Origin: CAJXVY01 sp965660355
Lineage (GTDB): Bacteria > Actinomycetota > Actinomycetes > Actinomycetales > Microbacteriaceae
Length of the DNA: 40,195 bases
Direction of reading: 5' to 3'
Assembly: GCA_965660355.1 (NCBI GenBank)
Contig: CBFHZN010000010.1
Location: 1 to 40,195, forward strand
The notes beneath the pieces are model-generated. The model searched no databases. It saw only the letters and a program-made list of their open reading frames with translations, and was not told the DNA's origin. Positions 23,158 through 31,824 of the stretch are shown here, one piece after another; positions within the stretch are counted from its first letter, which is position 1, and every line of letters begins with the position of its first letter. The translations under genes and the position numbers were made by a program.

Positions 23158-24501
23158 ACTGTTGGCGATATTCACCATCTCATCTCGGTCAAACAGTTTT
23201 TCTCTTTCACGCCCAGAGGACTCGCCTCTACGCAATTCCTCGCTGTTTTCCCTCAGCCAACCGTCCCAGCTAACAAATTTCACTCCCTTGCTCTGCAGCA
23301 ATTCAACAACCGCACCCTCATCAGGGTTTGTGGGCTCCCACCAGTTGTGTTTTTCTGACAATAGGTGCCCAATGGTTTCAATGGCATCAGCTTTTGTGTG
23401 ACCAATCAGACCAACTGGACCTCTCTTGATCCAACCAGTTGCATAAACACCCCTAACCTGCTGACCCGATTCATCAATGACTCGACCACCCTGGTTTGAA
23501 ATGACCCCAGATTTTTCATCAAAAGGAATCTCTGGCAGAGCCGAACCGTGATAGCCAACAGCTCTGTAAACAGCCTGCACCTGAAATTCTCTGGTTTCAT
23601 CTGTGGGAGTTGCTCCACCGTTTCCATCTAGTTGATTTCTGCGGATGCGAATTGCCTCAACTTTGCCTTCCCCAATGATTTCCTCAGGAGTTGATAGAAA
23701 ATGCAGGTGAAGCCTGCGCTCACTCTCTGGTTGAGGGTTTTCACGTAAACCCTCCAAAGTTTTCACAACCACTCTTGTTTGGTTGTTCTCTTCCAATTGT
23801 TTTGAACTTCCCTCGTCGTATTGGAAATCCTCGTCATAAACAATTGACTGCACTCCCTCAACGGCAAGCGCCTCTCTTAGCTCTAAGGGACTGAACTTAG
23901 CCTGCGCTGGACCTCTTCTTCCAAACACGTGAACATCGGTGACCTGTGATTGCCTGAGACCTTTTTCAACATGTGGGGGTATTTCAGTACTTGAAAGATC
24001 ATCTGGAAATTTCACCAGCATCCTGGCAACATCGAGGGCAACGTTTCCGTTTCCTATCACCGCAACCTCTTTGGCATCCAGTGGCCACTCCCTTGGGAAA
24101 TCTGGATGCGCGTCATACCAGTTCACGAAATCTGCAGCGCCATAACTTCCATCAAGTTCGATGCCAGGGATGTTTAAATCCGCATCACGGATGGCGCCAG
24201 TTGCAAAAATCACTGCGTTGTAGTGGGTTTTTAATTCCTCAAGGGTGAGGTCCTTGCCGTATTCAACATTTCCAAAAAAGCGAATATCGCCCCTGTCCAA
24301 GACATCGAATAGGGCATTCACAATGCCCTTGATTCTCGGGTGGTCGGGAGCGACTCCGTAGCGAACTAAACCATAGGGTGTTGGCAATAAATCAAATAGG
24401 TCAATTGAAACTTCAAAGTCCCGCTCTGCCTTGAGGATCAAATCCGAGGCATAAATACCCGCGGGACCGGCACCAACAACCGCCAAACGTAGCTTTTCCA
24501 A
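23155..24501 (-). CDS. fprA: Ferredoxin/flavodoxin-NADP+ reductase, FprA type
   Basis: A 448-residue flavoprotein of the adrenodoxin-reductase-like group. N-terminal FAD motif GAGPAGIYA (10-18), the conserved TPYGLVRYGVAPDHP block, NADP-binding GNGNVALDVARM near residue 150, and the C-terminal FAD-contact TGWIKRGPVGLIGHTK. It moves electrons between NADPH and ferredoxin in the cytoplasm. Start TTG 24501 has AAGGAAAG about 5 nt upstream and lies 14 nt after the polyprenyl synthase gene, implying one operon with menG and the prenyl synthase. Confidence 0.9.
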   Translation of the reverse strand: MEKLRLAVVGAGPAGIYASDLILKAERDFEVSIDLFDLLPTPYGLVRYGVAPDHPRIKGIVNALFDVLDRGDIRFFGNVEYGKDLTLEELKTHYNAVIFATGAIRDADLNIPGIELDGSYGAADFVNWYDAHPDFPREWPLDAKEVAVIGNGNVALDVARMLVKFPDDLSSTEIPPHVEKGLRQSQVTDVHVFGRRGPAQAKFSPLELREALAVEGVQSIVYDEDFQYDEGSSKQLEENNQTRVVVKTLEGLRENPQPESERRLHLHFLSTPEEIIGEGKVEAIRIRRNQLDGNGGATPTDETREFQVQAVYRAVGYHGSALPEIPFDEKSGVISNQGGRVIDESGQQVRGVYATGWIKRGPVGLIGHTKADAIETIGHLLSEKHNWWEPTNPDEGAVVELLQSKGVKFVSWDGWLRENSEELRRGESSGREREKLFDRDEMVNIANS

Positions 24502-24515
24502 ATAGCTTTCCTTTG

Positions 24516-25508
24516 CTATCCCTTGCGCTCAACAACAGCATCGGCAAATGCCTCGAGCGCTTTTTTCACACTTCCATCCGGTAGTGGCTTCAAAGACTGT
24601 TTAGCCTTATCAGCCCAACTCACCGCCGCAGTCATCGACTCCTCCATCACTTGATGATTTCTTAGAAGACTCACTGCTTTCTGCAAATCAGCATCAGATT
24701 CCAAACCTGAATCAATTAGCTCAAGTAGTTCAATGGAATCTTTGTCTGTTTTCTTCCGAAGCAAGATTACTGGAAGTGTCGGCACTCCCGCCCGCAAATC
24801 AGTCCCAGGAAATTTCCCAGAATCATCATCATCACTTTGGATATCAATCACATCATCCATCAACTGAAAAGCGACTCCCACTGCTTCACCAAATTCTCCC
24901 AGAGGCTCCAGATAAACCTCATCGGCTTCTGAGAGAAATGATCCAAGCTTTGCGGCTAGAGCTATCAAGGAGCCGGTTTTGTCCTTCAGGACTTGGGTAT
25001 AAAACTCAAGTTCGTCTTTTTCCTCATGCCCAACAGTTTCATGAAGTTGGCCCAAAACCAATCTTTCAAAAGTCTGCGCCTGCATCAGCAGTGCCTTCTG
25101 CCCCAAACCACTGACCACTTGGCTAGCTCTTGCAAACAAAACATCCCCGGTCAAAATCGCAACACTGTTTCCCCAAATTGAGTGCGCTGTTGGCACGCCT
25201 CTTCGCAGATCTGCCTCATCCATCACATCATCGTGATACAAAGTCCCCAGGTGAGTCAGCTCAATAACGGTTGCTGCCTGAATGACCTCTTTTTTAGTTG
25301 AATCACCAAGGTGCGAGCACAAAAGAGTCAGCACTGGGCGCATTCTTTTGCCACCAGCTTCAATCAGGTGATTGGAGGTGGTGTCTAATAATTTATCCGT
25401 GTTCGCGATTGAATCTTTGATTAGGGTCTCGACCTCTTCGAGACCTTTTTCCAGATCTTTTATCAACTCGCGATCAGCAATTTTTCTCAGCTGTTTGGGG
25501 ATGCTCAT
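24516..25508 (-). CDS. Polyprenyl diphosphate synthase for the menaquinone side chain
   Basis: A 330-residue trans-isoprenyl diphosphate synthase with both Asp-rich motifs: DDVMD (93-97, followed by LRRG) and DDVID (218-222). It makes the long prenyl diphosphate that MenA attaches to the naphthoquinone ring. Its ATG overlaps the menG stop by 4 nt, which places it in the menaquinone operon and supports quinone-tail synthesis rather than carotenoid use. Chain length is not deducible with confidence. A run of four Asp after the second motif is slightly unusual. Confidence 0.9.
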   Translation of the reverse strand: MSIPKQLRKIADRELIKDLEKGLEEVETLIKDSIANTDKLLDTTSNHLIEAGGKRMRPVLTLLCSHLGDSTKKEVIQAATVIELTHLGTLYHDDVMDEADLRRGVPTAHSIWGNSVAILTGDVLFARASQVVSGLGQKALLMQAQTFERLVLGQLHETVGHEEKDELEFYTQVLKDKTGSLIALAAKLGSFLSEADEVYLEPLGEFGEAVGVAFQLMDDVIDIQSDDDDSGKFPGTDLRAGVPTLPVILLRKKTDKDSIELLELIDSGLESDADLQKAVSLLRNHQVMEESMTAAVSWADKAKQSLKPLPDGSVKKALEAFADAVVERKG

Positions 25509-26194
25509 GATTTCTCCCCGTAATGCACCGCCACAATTCCCAAGCTCAGGTTTTTGAATCCGACGTTTTCAAACCCGCTGTTTTCAATCTGGGAGGCGAA
25601 ATCCATCTGTTTTGGCCAAGCCTCGATTGACTCACCGAGGTAGCTGTAAGCATCTGGGTTTTTAGCCACCAATTTGGCAACGGTAGGTAAAACCCTTCTC
25701 AGGTAAAACTTATAAAGCCAACCAAATAGGCCTTTGGGGTGACTAAATTCACAAACAACAATCACTCCCCCCGGCTTTGTCACCCTGAACATCTCTGATA
25801 GCGCTTTATCGACATTTTCAACATTTCTTATTCCAAAAGAAATCGTTACCGCATCAAACTCTTTGTCCTTAAAGGGAAGCTTGGTGGCATCGGCAAAGGC
25901 AAACTCCAGTTCTGGGTGGCGCTTTTTGCCAACCTCCAGCATGCCTTTTGAAAAATCAGCTGCCACTACCTGCACTCCATCACCCAGCAGAGCCATCGAT
26001 GAGGTTCCGGTCCCCGCTGCAAGATCAAGAATTCGCTGACCAGATTGTGGGTTAATGAGGTTTCTAACGGCTTTTCGCCAAAGCTTTGATTGACCAAGAC
26101 TCAGAATGTCATTGGTTCGGTCATATGTTTCTGCGACTTCGTCGAACATGCGGGAGACCTCTTCGGGCCGTTTCTGCATATCCGCTTTACTCAC
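25505..26194 (-). CDS. menG: Demethylmenaquinone methyltransferase
   Basis: A 229-residue SAM-dependent methyltransferase of the UbiE/MenG family. Signature SAM motif ILDLAAGTGTSS (about 54-65), YDRTNDILSLGQ near the N-terminus and the later FGIRNVEN are family hallmarks. It carries out the last step of menaquinone synthesis. Start GTG 26194 has no Shine-Dalgarno but a TAGACT exactly 6 nt upstream, so a leaderless mRNA is likely. The polyprenyl synthase gene overlaps its end. Confidence 0.92.
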   Translation of the reverse strand: MSKADMQKRPEEVSRMFDEVAETYDRTNDILSLGQSKLWRKAVRNLINPQSGQRILDLAAGTGTSSMALLGDGVQVVAADFSKGMLEVGKKRHPELEFAFADATKLPFKDKEFDAVTISFGIRNVENVDKALSEMFRVTKPGGVIVVCEFSHPKGLFGWLYKFYLRRVLPTVAKLVAKNPDAYSYLGESIEAWPKQMDFASQIENSGFENVGFKNLSLGIVAVHYGEKS

Positions 26195-26200
26195 TATGAA

Positions 26201-26206
26201 AGTCTA
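26201..26206 (-). promoter_or_regulatory. Putative -10 of menG, using the upstream stop codon
   Basis: TAGACT lies 6 nt before the menG GTG, and its TAG is the stop codon of the upstream small membrane protein gene. Confidence 0.6.
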
Positions 26207-26512
26207 ACCGCGCTCGGGCGGATGTATTTCATCAACTGCTTTCGACCAGGTCCAAATTCCTAACCAAACAACTATTGCAGTCAGTCCCAACATCACAGGC
26301 CCCATTACCGAAGCTAACTCTTCAACCGGGGTAAATTGATTGATTTCAATCGAGGATTTATCTATTGGGTCTGCAGCTAAGGGGTCAATCGGTGATTGCG
26401 GGGTGAGCTCCATCGGTGGGATTTCTAATTGATTGTCCTGATCCTCAGCATGGCTTGCGCTTGAGAACCCAAAACTGCCAAGCGAAATAAGGCCAACCGC
26501 AAGTTTTTTCAT
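26204..26512 (-). CDS. Small exported or membrane-anchored protein
   Basis: A 102-residue protein with an N-terminal signal-like segment (residues 1-22, MKKLAVGLISLG then ASHA), a proline- and acid-rich external region (about 23-65), one membrane helix (about 66-90) and a short charged tail. No family recognised. It sits between menF (divergent) and menG; TATTCT lies 7 nt before its ATG, consistent with a leaderless promoter. A role linked to the respiratory membrane is conceivable from context only. Confidence 0.6.
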   Translation of the reverse strand: MKKLAVGLISLGSFGFSSASHAEDQDNQLEIPPMELTPQSPIDPLAADPIDKSSIEINQFTPVEELASVMGPVMLGLTAIVVWLGIWTWSKAVDEIHPPERG

Positions 26513-26543
26513 AGATAACAGAATAAGTCACGTCCCGCTTTAG

Positions 26544-27776
26544 TTGAATACCTCTGTTGAAGCTATTCGACAATTATCAGAAAGAGTGTCATTGAGATAT
26601 TTCCTCACCGAGAGCACGAGTTCTCAGGTTTCCATACCCGAAGGGGCCCAGGTCTTTGCTCGAGGGGAAAATCTGATGATTGGAATCGGCGAGAAGGCCA
26701 GATTCGAAGCCTTTGGGGAAAATAGATTTTTAGAGCTTGCCGAAAAGTTCAACCAGTTCAGCCAAGAGGTGGAAATTATTGGCGAGATTGATTCCTCAGC
26801 AGGGTCAATAAACGCATTCGCCGCAATCACTTTTAGTCCAGAAAGTGATCACGGCTCAGTGCTGATTGTTCCCGAATCAATGCTGATTATTCGAAATGAA
26901 AAAACTTGGGTAGCCAGTTTCATTGAAAACTTTCAATGGCCCACAGCATCTCAGCCCAATCCACAAACGCTCAATTTCAGTCAGGGAGATCAAAGCCAAG
27001 CGGGTTTTTTGGAATCTATCGCTCAAGCCCTAAGCAGAATTGATGACGGGGAGATATCAAAAGTAGTTCTGGCAAGGGATTTGGTTAGTAAGAAACCAAA
27101 AGGTTTTGACATTAGGGATGGCATCCAAAGATTGCGCAAGCGTTTTCCTTCCTGCTGGGTTTATTCAATAAATGACAACTTTGGAGCAAGTCCAGAATTA
27201 TTGCTGAGATCCGCCAACAGAGAGTTCTCGGCAAGGGTTTTGGCGGGGACTGCCGGGCGTGGAACAGATCCTGATGTTGATAGTGCGATTGCTGATGGTC
27301 TTTCACACTCAGCAAAAAATCTGCACGAGCATAATTTCGCAGTGGATTCCATGATCAGGGCGATAACACCCTTTGTTGACTCGGTTGAAGCCGATAAAAC
27401 ACCATTTAGCCTGAAGCTTCCAGATGTTTGGCATCTGGCCACAGACATTCATGCAAAGCTCAATTCAGATTCCACCATCTTGGAGGTTGCGAGTGCCCTG
27501 CATCCAACAGCTGCGGTTGCCGGAACACCGAGATTGCAAGCTCAAAACCTCATCAACAAACTAGAGCCTTTCGACCGAGGGGTTTATTCGGGACCCGTTG
27601 GCTGGGTTGGCTCCAATGGATCGGGTGAACTTGCCTTGGCTTTGAGGGGTGGTCGGATTGAAAAAGACAAAATTAGAGCATTTGCAGGGTGTGGGATTGT
27701 TAGCGGGAGTGAGCCTGAGGCTGAATTGAGTGAAACTAAATTGAAATTCAAAGCCGTTCGCAGCGCATTTGACTAA
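26544..27776 (+). CDS. menF: Isochorismate synthase
   Basis: A 410-residue chorismate-binding enzyme that converts chorismate to isochorismate, the entry step to menaquinone. The C-terminal half shows KVVLARD, PELLLRS, LAGTAGRG, HPTAAVAGTP and the Mg/substrate region GCGIVSGSEPEAE. The start is uncertain: TTG 26544 gives this length, but an in-frame GTG at 26586 would begin nearer the conserved region. Its last 4 nt overlap the convergent menD stop. The only pathway gene here besides menC on the plus strand. Confidence 0.9.
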   Translation: MNTSVEAIRQLSERVSLRYFLTESTSSQVSIPEGAQVFARGENLMIGIGEKARFEAFGENRFLELAEKFNQFSQEVEIIGEIDSSAGSINAFAAITFSPESDHGSVLIVPESMLIIRNEKTWVASFIENFQWPTASQPNPQTLNFSQGDQSQAGFLESIAQALSRIDDGEISKVVLARDLVSKKPKGFDIRDGIQRLRKRFPSCWVYSINDNFGASPELLLRSANREFSARVLAGTAGRGTDPDVDSAIADGLSHSAKNLHEHNFAVDSMIRAITPFVDSVEADKTPFSLKLPDVWHLATDIHAKLNSDSTILEVASALHPTAAVAGTPRLQAQNLINKLEPFDRGVYSGPVGWVGSNGSGELALALRGGRIEKDKIRAFAGCGIVSGSEPEAELSETKLKFKAVRSAFD

Positions 27777-29245
27777 ACCCTAAGTTCAATCAACACAGGG
27801 CCCTCGATATCCAAACACTGGTCAATGTCCTGTTCGCTATTTGCCAATTCATAACCCCAGCCCATGGCGGTGGCAATTCTTTCAAAGCTAACCTGCTGCG
27901 GGGTCTGGAAATACTTATCAAAAACCTCTGGGGCAACCTCATCCTTCAATTCCAGCTGCTCAAAGATTTTGCCACCAGCATCATTGACCACCCACAGCTG
28001 CAAATTGCTGAGATTCAATTCAGTTAGGTTCATCCCACCAAGGTCGTGGATTGCAGTGAGGTCACCAATGATTGCTCTGGTTGTGCCAATTGTGTTCAAA
28101 GCGATTCCAATTGATGTCGAAACAGAACCATCGATTCCAGCCAACCCGCGATTACTAAAAACTTCAATCTGCTTGGCAGGTGCCACCCGATCGGCCACCC
28201 TAATCATTTTGGATGCACCGAGATAGACGGAATCGTCCCTAGTCGATCTTTCCCAAACCTTCGCAATCAGAGCTTCTCGACTAAAGCCAAAACTAGGGCT
28301 TGGTCTTTGCCAGCTGGCAAGCCACTTAGCTTCTGCAGTTCCAACTGGAATCAAGCCATCGTGCTGATTGGCATTATCGGCAACATCAAAATTGCCGTAT
28401 TTGGTTTTCACCACATCAATCTCTGACTGAGATTTGATCAAAGCAATCACTGAGCGATTGAGGGTTGGTTTTCCAAAGACCACCACTTTTTCGATTTGTT
28501 CTAAAAGATCTGTGTTCAATAGCTCCGCATAATTCATTACTGCGTTTTTGCCAGCTCTTGCACCGCTACTGGGTTCAGCAAATAGCGGCCAGTTTGCTTT
28601 TTCAGCGAACTCTCTTGCCTCCTCGCCCCCTGCACCAGCAATGACCACACCTTTTAGAGAACAATCGATTTCTGTTTGAGTGGCTGTGTTTGGTTCAAAC
28701 TCAATCTGCTGAATAAACCCAATTGGGTTTGAATCAGCACTCAGTGGCTCATCGAAACAGACGTTTATCTGCAAAGGCTGGTTATTGGAAACGGCTTCGA
28801 TCAGTTTTTGTTTTGCTTGGGGAACATCTTTTTCTGATTGAACATCCACAAAATCAATCAGTCTCTGATCAAAAATCCCGGGTTGCAGGGTGGTTTGATT
28901 ACTACCCTTTCCGCGCAGGCTTGCTGGCCTATCAGCAGTCAGCGCAATTAGTGCAACGCCAGCGTGGTGAGCCTCCAGCATCGCTGGGTGCAAATTGGCA
29001 ACAGCTGTGCCACTGGTGACAATCATGGCCGTTGGCTTAGCGGTTTTTAGGCTGGCGCCAAGGGCCGTGAAAGACATGCTTCGCTCATCGATGCGAACAT
29101 AAGTTTTGGCCAGGGATTGTTTTTTTAGACTATCCGCAGCCAAAACCAGCGCTTGGCTTCTGGAGCCTGGGGAGATGAAGAAATCTCTTACACCTGCTGA
29201 GGAGACTAAGGCGATTATCTGATCAGCCAGTGATTGGCTGCTCAT
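27773..29245 (-). CDS. menD: SEPHCHC synthase (MenD)
   Basis: A 490-residue thiamine-diphosphate enzyme joining isochorismate and 2-oxoglutarate. N-terminal FFISPGSRSQ and the ThDP-activating IDERSMSFTALG, then VTSGTAVANLHPAMLEAHH and LTADRP are clear MenD landmarks; a ThDP-binding GDLTAIHDLGG lies in the C-terminal domain. It is shorter than the about 550-residue enterobacterial enzyme. Its start overlaps the PLDc_N gene by 4 nt, so the two are co-translated. Confidence 0.92.
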   Translation of the reverse strand: MSSQSLADQIIALVSSAGVRDFFISPGSRSQALVLAADSLKKQSLAKTYVRIDERSMSFTALGASLKTAKPTAMIVTSGTAVANLHPAMLEAHHAGVALIALTADRPASLRGKGSNQTTLQPGIFDQRLIDFVDVQSEKDVPQAKQKLIEAVSNNQPLQINVCFDEPLSADSNPIGFIQQIEFEPNTATQTEIDCSLKGVVIAGAGGEEAREFAEKANWPLFAEPSSGARAGKNAVMNYAELLNTDLLEQIEKVVVFGKPTLNRSVIALIKSQSEIDVVKTKYGNFDVADNANQHDGLIPVGTAEAKWLASWQRPSPSFGFSREALIAKVWERSTRDDSVYLGASKMIRVADRVAPAKQIEVFSNRGLAGIDGSVSTSIGIALNTIGTTRAIIGDLTAIHDLGGMNLTELNLSNLQLWVVNDAGGKIFEQLELKDEVAPEVFDKYFQTPQQVSFERIATAMGWGYELANSEQDIDQCLDIEGPVLIELRV

Positions 29246-29568
29246 TTTTTATCGTCGTCGTTTTTCTTGCGACGTTTTTTGTTCTGATCACGCATGCGCT
29301 TTTGCATATCTCTTAAAAATCTTGGGTCATCATCTGGAGCAACCGTTGGCTTCCCTTTGCCCAATCCCGCCTGGCCACCATCTTTTTTAGGCATTCCCAA
29401 CCAGAGGTAAAGTCCTCCTCCAACAATTGGGATAAACAGGCAGAGTAAAACCCAAGCCCACTTGGGCAATGCTCTAACACGGGTCTTATCAGCAGTCGCT
29501 GCGTAAACGGTGGTGAAAACGCTAAACGCCAACACAACCACTGCCAAAACAATTAGTAACCGTGCCAT
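29242..29568 (-). CDS. PLDc_N-domain small membrane protein
   Basis: A 108-residue protein with two hydrophobic helices (about 4-24 and 38-60) joined by KWAWVLLCLFIPIVGG, typical of the PLDc_N (phospholipase D-nuclease N-terminal) anchor found alone in many actinobacteria, and a very basic/acidic C-terminal tail (RKKNDDDKK). It is often encoded next to menaquinone genes; function unknown. The ATG is preceded by TAGGGT at 6 nt, indicating a leaderless transcript carrying menD downstream. Confidence 0.8.
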   Translation of the reverse strand: MARLLIVLAVVVLAFSVFTTVYAATADKTRVRALPKWAWVLLCLFIPIVGGGLYLWLGMPKKDGGQAGLGKGKPTVAPDDDPRFLRDMQKRMRDQNKKRRKKNDDDKK

Positions 29569-29574
29569 GTGTTA

Positions 29575-29580
29575 ACCCTA
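29575..29580 (-). promoter_or_regulatory. Putative -10 of the PLDc_N-menD operon
   Basis: TAGGGT at 6 nt from the ATG at 29568. The divergent DUF4229 promoter lies only 14 nt away. Confidence 0.5.
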
Positions 29581-29594
29581 GCCTCCTCGAGAAT

Positions 29595-29600
29595 TAGACT
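29595..29600 (+). promoter_or_regulatory. Putative -10 of the DUF4229 gene
   Basis: TAGACT, 7 nt before the ATG at 29608. Confidence 0.5.
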
Positions 29601-29607
29601 TATAGTG

Positions 29608-29898
29608 ATGAAATCTCCGTGGATTATTTATACCGTCACCCGATTAGGGTTATTTTTTGGAATCTTCATCGTGTTAGCCCTCCTTGGCTTCAACCCATTT
29701 TTCTCCGCAATTATTGCAGCGGTGGTGTCATTTGCCCTTTCATTGGTGTTTTTAGACAAACAAAGAAGAGCCATTAGTGAAAAGCTTCACAAAACTTCTT
29801 CAAAAGATGCTGATAGTGATTATGAAAACGAACTGATGGATGATTTAGAAACTGACCAAACTGATCCCGATGGAGAGGGTGACAGCCCACGCAACTGA
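29608..29898 (+). CDS. DUF4229 membrane protein
   Basis: A 96-residue protein with two hydrophobic helices (about 9-27 and 30-48) and a highly acidic C-terminal half. The opening MKSPWIIYTVTRLGLF and the LDKQRRAISEKL after the helices fit DUF4229, an actinobacterial family of unknown function commonly found by menA/menD. I chose ATG 29608 because TAGACT is 7 nt upstream; upstream codons would lie before the likely transcription start. Its last 54 nt overlap the convergent menA coding region, an unusually long overlap here. Confidence 0.75.
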   Translation: MKSPWIIYTVTRLGLFFGIFIVLALLGFNPFFSAIIAAVVSFALSLVFLDKQRRAISEKLHKTSSKDADSDYENELMDDLETDQTDPDGEGDSPRN

Positions 29899-30723
29899 TG
29901 CGTAACTGGTTAGCTTCAGTCCTGTGATTAGCTCCTTGGGCTTTTTAGCTGTGGGCACCAAAAGGCTCAGTGGAATCACCAATAAAAGCACCAACCAACT
30001 GATGATGGTTGCCGGATAGATGACGACAAAAGGCATTGTGATAAGCATTGGAACCCAAATCAAAACCAAATAAAACACCTTGCTTGCTTTGGATCCCATA
30101 AACACAGCCAATGTTCTTTTTCCAGCCTGTTTATCGGTGTCTATGTCTCTGATGTTGTTAGTCACCAATACAGCAGCTGCAAATAACCCCAGACCAATTC
30201 CAGCGATCAGCGCATCTGGTTGAAAAACCAGGCTCTGCACAAAAGATGTCCCAACGGTGGCAACCGGACCAAAAAAGATAAACACACTCAGTTCACCCAA
30301 ACCTGCGTACCCGTAGGGGTCTTTCCCGCCTGTGTAATACCAAGCAGCCAAGATTGCCAATGCACCGATCAGCAAAAGCCACCACTGTGCGGTGAGTAGA
30401 ACAATCACCAGACCACTGAAAGCCGCCAGGGCGAAAAACCCAAAGGCTACATACAAAACTTTTTTAGGCTCAACTGTTCCTGATCCCGTGAGCCTTTGTG
30501 GGCCAACGCGGTATTCATCTGTTCCTCTGACCCCATCGGAGTAATCATTTGAATAATTCACACCCAGTTGCAAAAACACCGCCACCAAAAGTGCCAAAAA
30601 AGCAGTCATTGGGTCAAAAGCATCAATTGATGACGCTATTGCGGAACCAAGGATGACCGGGGAAAACGCAAGAGGCAGGGTTCTAACCCTTGCACCACTC
30701 ACCCAATCAGATACTGAAGCCAT
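29845..30723 (-). CDS. menA: 1,4-dihydroxy-2-naphthoate polyprenyltransferase
   Basis: A 292-residue UbiA-family integral membrane enzyme with about eight to nine helices. The two Asp-rich motifs are NDYSDGVRGTD (about 59-69) and NIRDIDTDKQAGKRTL (about 190-205). It attaches the polyprenyl chain to DHNA, giving demethylmenaquinone. The ATG lies 9 nt after menE; TAGCAT at 6 nt upstream, formed on the menE stop codon, suggests its own leaderless promoter in addition to readthrough. Confidence 0.93.
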   Translation of the reverse strand: MASVSDWVSGARVRTLPLAFSPVILGSAIASSIDAFDPMTAFLALLVAVFLQLGVNYSNDYSDGVRGTDEYRVGPQRLTGSGTVEPKKVLYVAFGFFALAAFSGLVIVLLTAQWWLLLIGALAILAAWYYTGGKDPYGYAGLGELSVFIFFGPVATVGTSFVQSLVFQPDALIAGIGLGLFAAAVLVTNNIRDIDTDKQAGKRTLAVFMGSKASKVFYLVLIWVPMLITMPFVVIYPATIISWLVLLLVIPLSLLVPTAKKPKELITGLKLTSYASVAWAVTLSIGISLVSF

Positions 30724-30729
30724 GACTCA

Positions 30730-30735
30730 ATGCTA
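30730..30735 (-). promoter_or_regulatory. Putative -10 of menA, using the menE stop codon
   Basis: TAGCAT, 6 nt before the menA ATG; the first three bases are the menE TAG stop. Confidence 0.5.
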
Positions 30736-31824
30736 CTCAGCCATTAGTTTCTGGATTCTCTGCAGGTCTGGTTTTTGATTTTCAAGTCTTGGCAAATCAC
30801 GGAACTGCAAGATTTTTTTAGGCTTTGCCTCACGTCCAATGATTTCAATTAGGTGCTCTGAAATCGCATCACTCACCTCAGGTGTTCCCTCAAAACCAAT
30901 CGCTACCCGCTCTCCAAATTCTTTGTCTTCAATTCCGACTGCAACAATCTCTGTTACCCCAGCGATTTCTTTGGAGATTTCTTCAACTCGATCCAGTGAA
31001 ACCTTCAGCCCTCCTGAAATAATCACGCGATCTGCTCTTCCTAGAATTTCAAGTTTTCCTGATTCGTTAATTTTTGCCAGGTCATTGGTTGAAAACCACT
31101 TTGGAAGATTATTGGCCAGCACTGAACCCGAGACTTCTAGTTGGTCATCATTGATTCTTAGTTGGGTATCTCCAATTGGTTCCCCGTTATAAACGCAACC
31201 CCCGCTTGTTTCAGTCATGCCGTAGGTGCTGATTAAATTAATTCCCATTGCCTTGAGTTTTTGCATAACAGCGAAATCAGCTCTTTGACCCCCGACCAAA
31301 ATAGCTTCGAATTTTCTCAGCGAGCTATAAACCATCGGGTCCAAATCAATTGCCTCGGCAAGCCTTGCAAGCTGAGTTGGAACCAAGGAGACAAATCTTT
31401 GACCCTCTTCCATCAAAGAAGCGCCTCTGACAAATGCCTCTGGCGTGAAAGGAACCTGGGTGTTCATCAGCACCGGTTGCTGATCAGCCTTGATTGATCT
31501 CACCAACACCATCAATCCCGCCACATAATTCACAGGCAGGGTCAATAACCACTGTCCACTGCCGATTGTTTGCTCGGTTGCTGTTGCTGAGGCCAGCATC
31601 GCATCTGCTGATAGTTCAATCAGTTTTGGTCTTCCAGTTGAACCACTTGATTGGATTACCACGGCTGTGTTGTCAGTGACTTGATCGGGAACATCCTCAA
31701 CTGGTGCAACGCCATTGACCTCCGGCCCCGAGACAAACAAGGCATCACCGCCTTCCAGAGCCTGAGTCAGGGAAACCAGCACCTCAAAGGTTTTATTGGC
31801 AGGGATTTGAATCAAATTGCGCAT
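30733..31824 (-). CDS. menE: o-Succinylbenzoate-CoA ligase
   Basis: A 363-residue adenylate-forming enzyme. Landmarks: P-loop QSSGSTGRPK (about 53-62), STYGMTETSGG in the middle, and GRADRVIISGGLKV at the hinge to the C-terminal domain. It activates o-succinylbenzoate with CoA. It is compact compared with the usual 450-500 residues, lacking much of the N-terminal subdomain, as in many actinobacterial MenE proteins. Its ATG shares one base with the menB stop, so menB-menE are coupled. Confidence 0.9.
   Translation of the reverse strand: MRNLIQIPANKTFEVLVSLTQALEGGDALFVSGPEVNGVAPVEDVPDQVTDNTAVVIQSSGSTGRPKLIELSADAMLASATATEQTIGSGQWLLTLPVNYVAGLMVLVRSIKADQQPVLMNTQVPFTPEAFVRGASLMEEGQRFVSLVPTQLARLAEAIDLDPMVYSSLRKFEAILVGGQRADFAVMQKLKAMGINLISTYGMTETSGGCVYNGEPIGDTQLRINDDQLEVSGSVLANNLPKWFSTNDLAKINESGKLEILGRADRVIISGGLKVSLDRVEEISKEIAGVTEIVAVGIEDKEFGERVAIGFEGTPEVSDAISEHLIEIIGREAKPKKILQFRDLPRLENQKPDLQRIQKLMAE

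Noticed and set aside
26544..26586. Leaderless promoter for menF
   Set aside because: Neither TTG 26544 nor GTG 26586 has TAnnnT at 6-7 nt; the start remains open.
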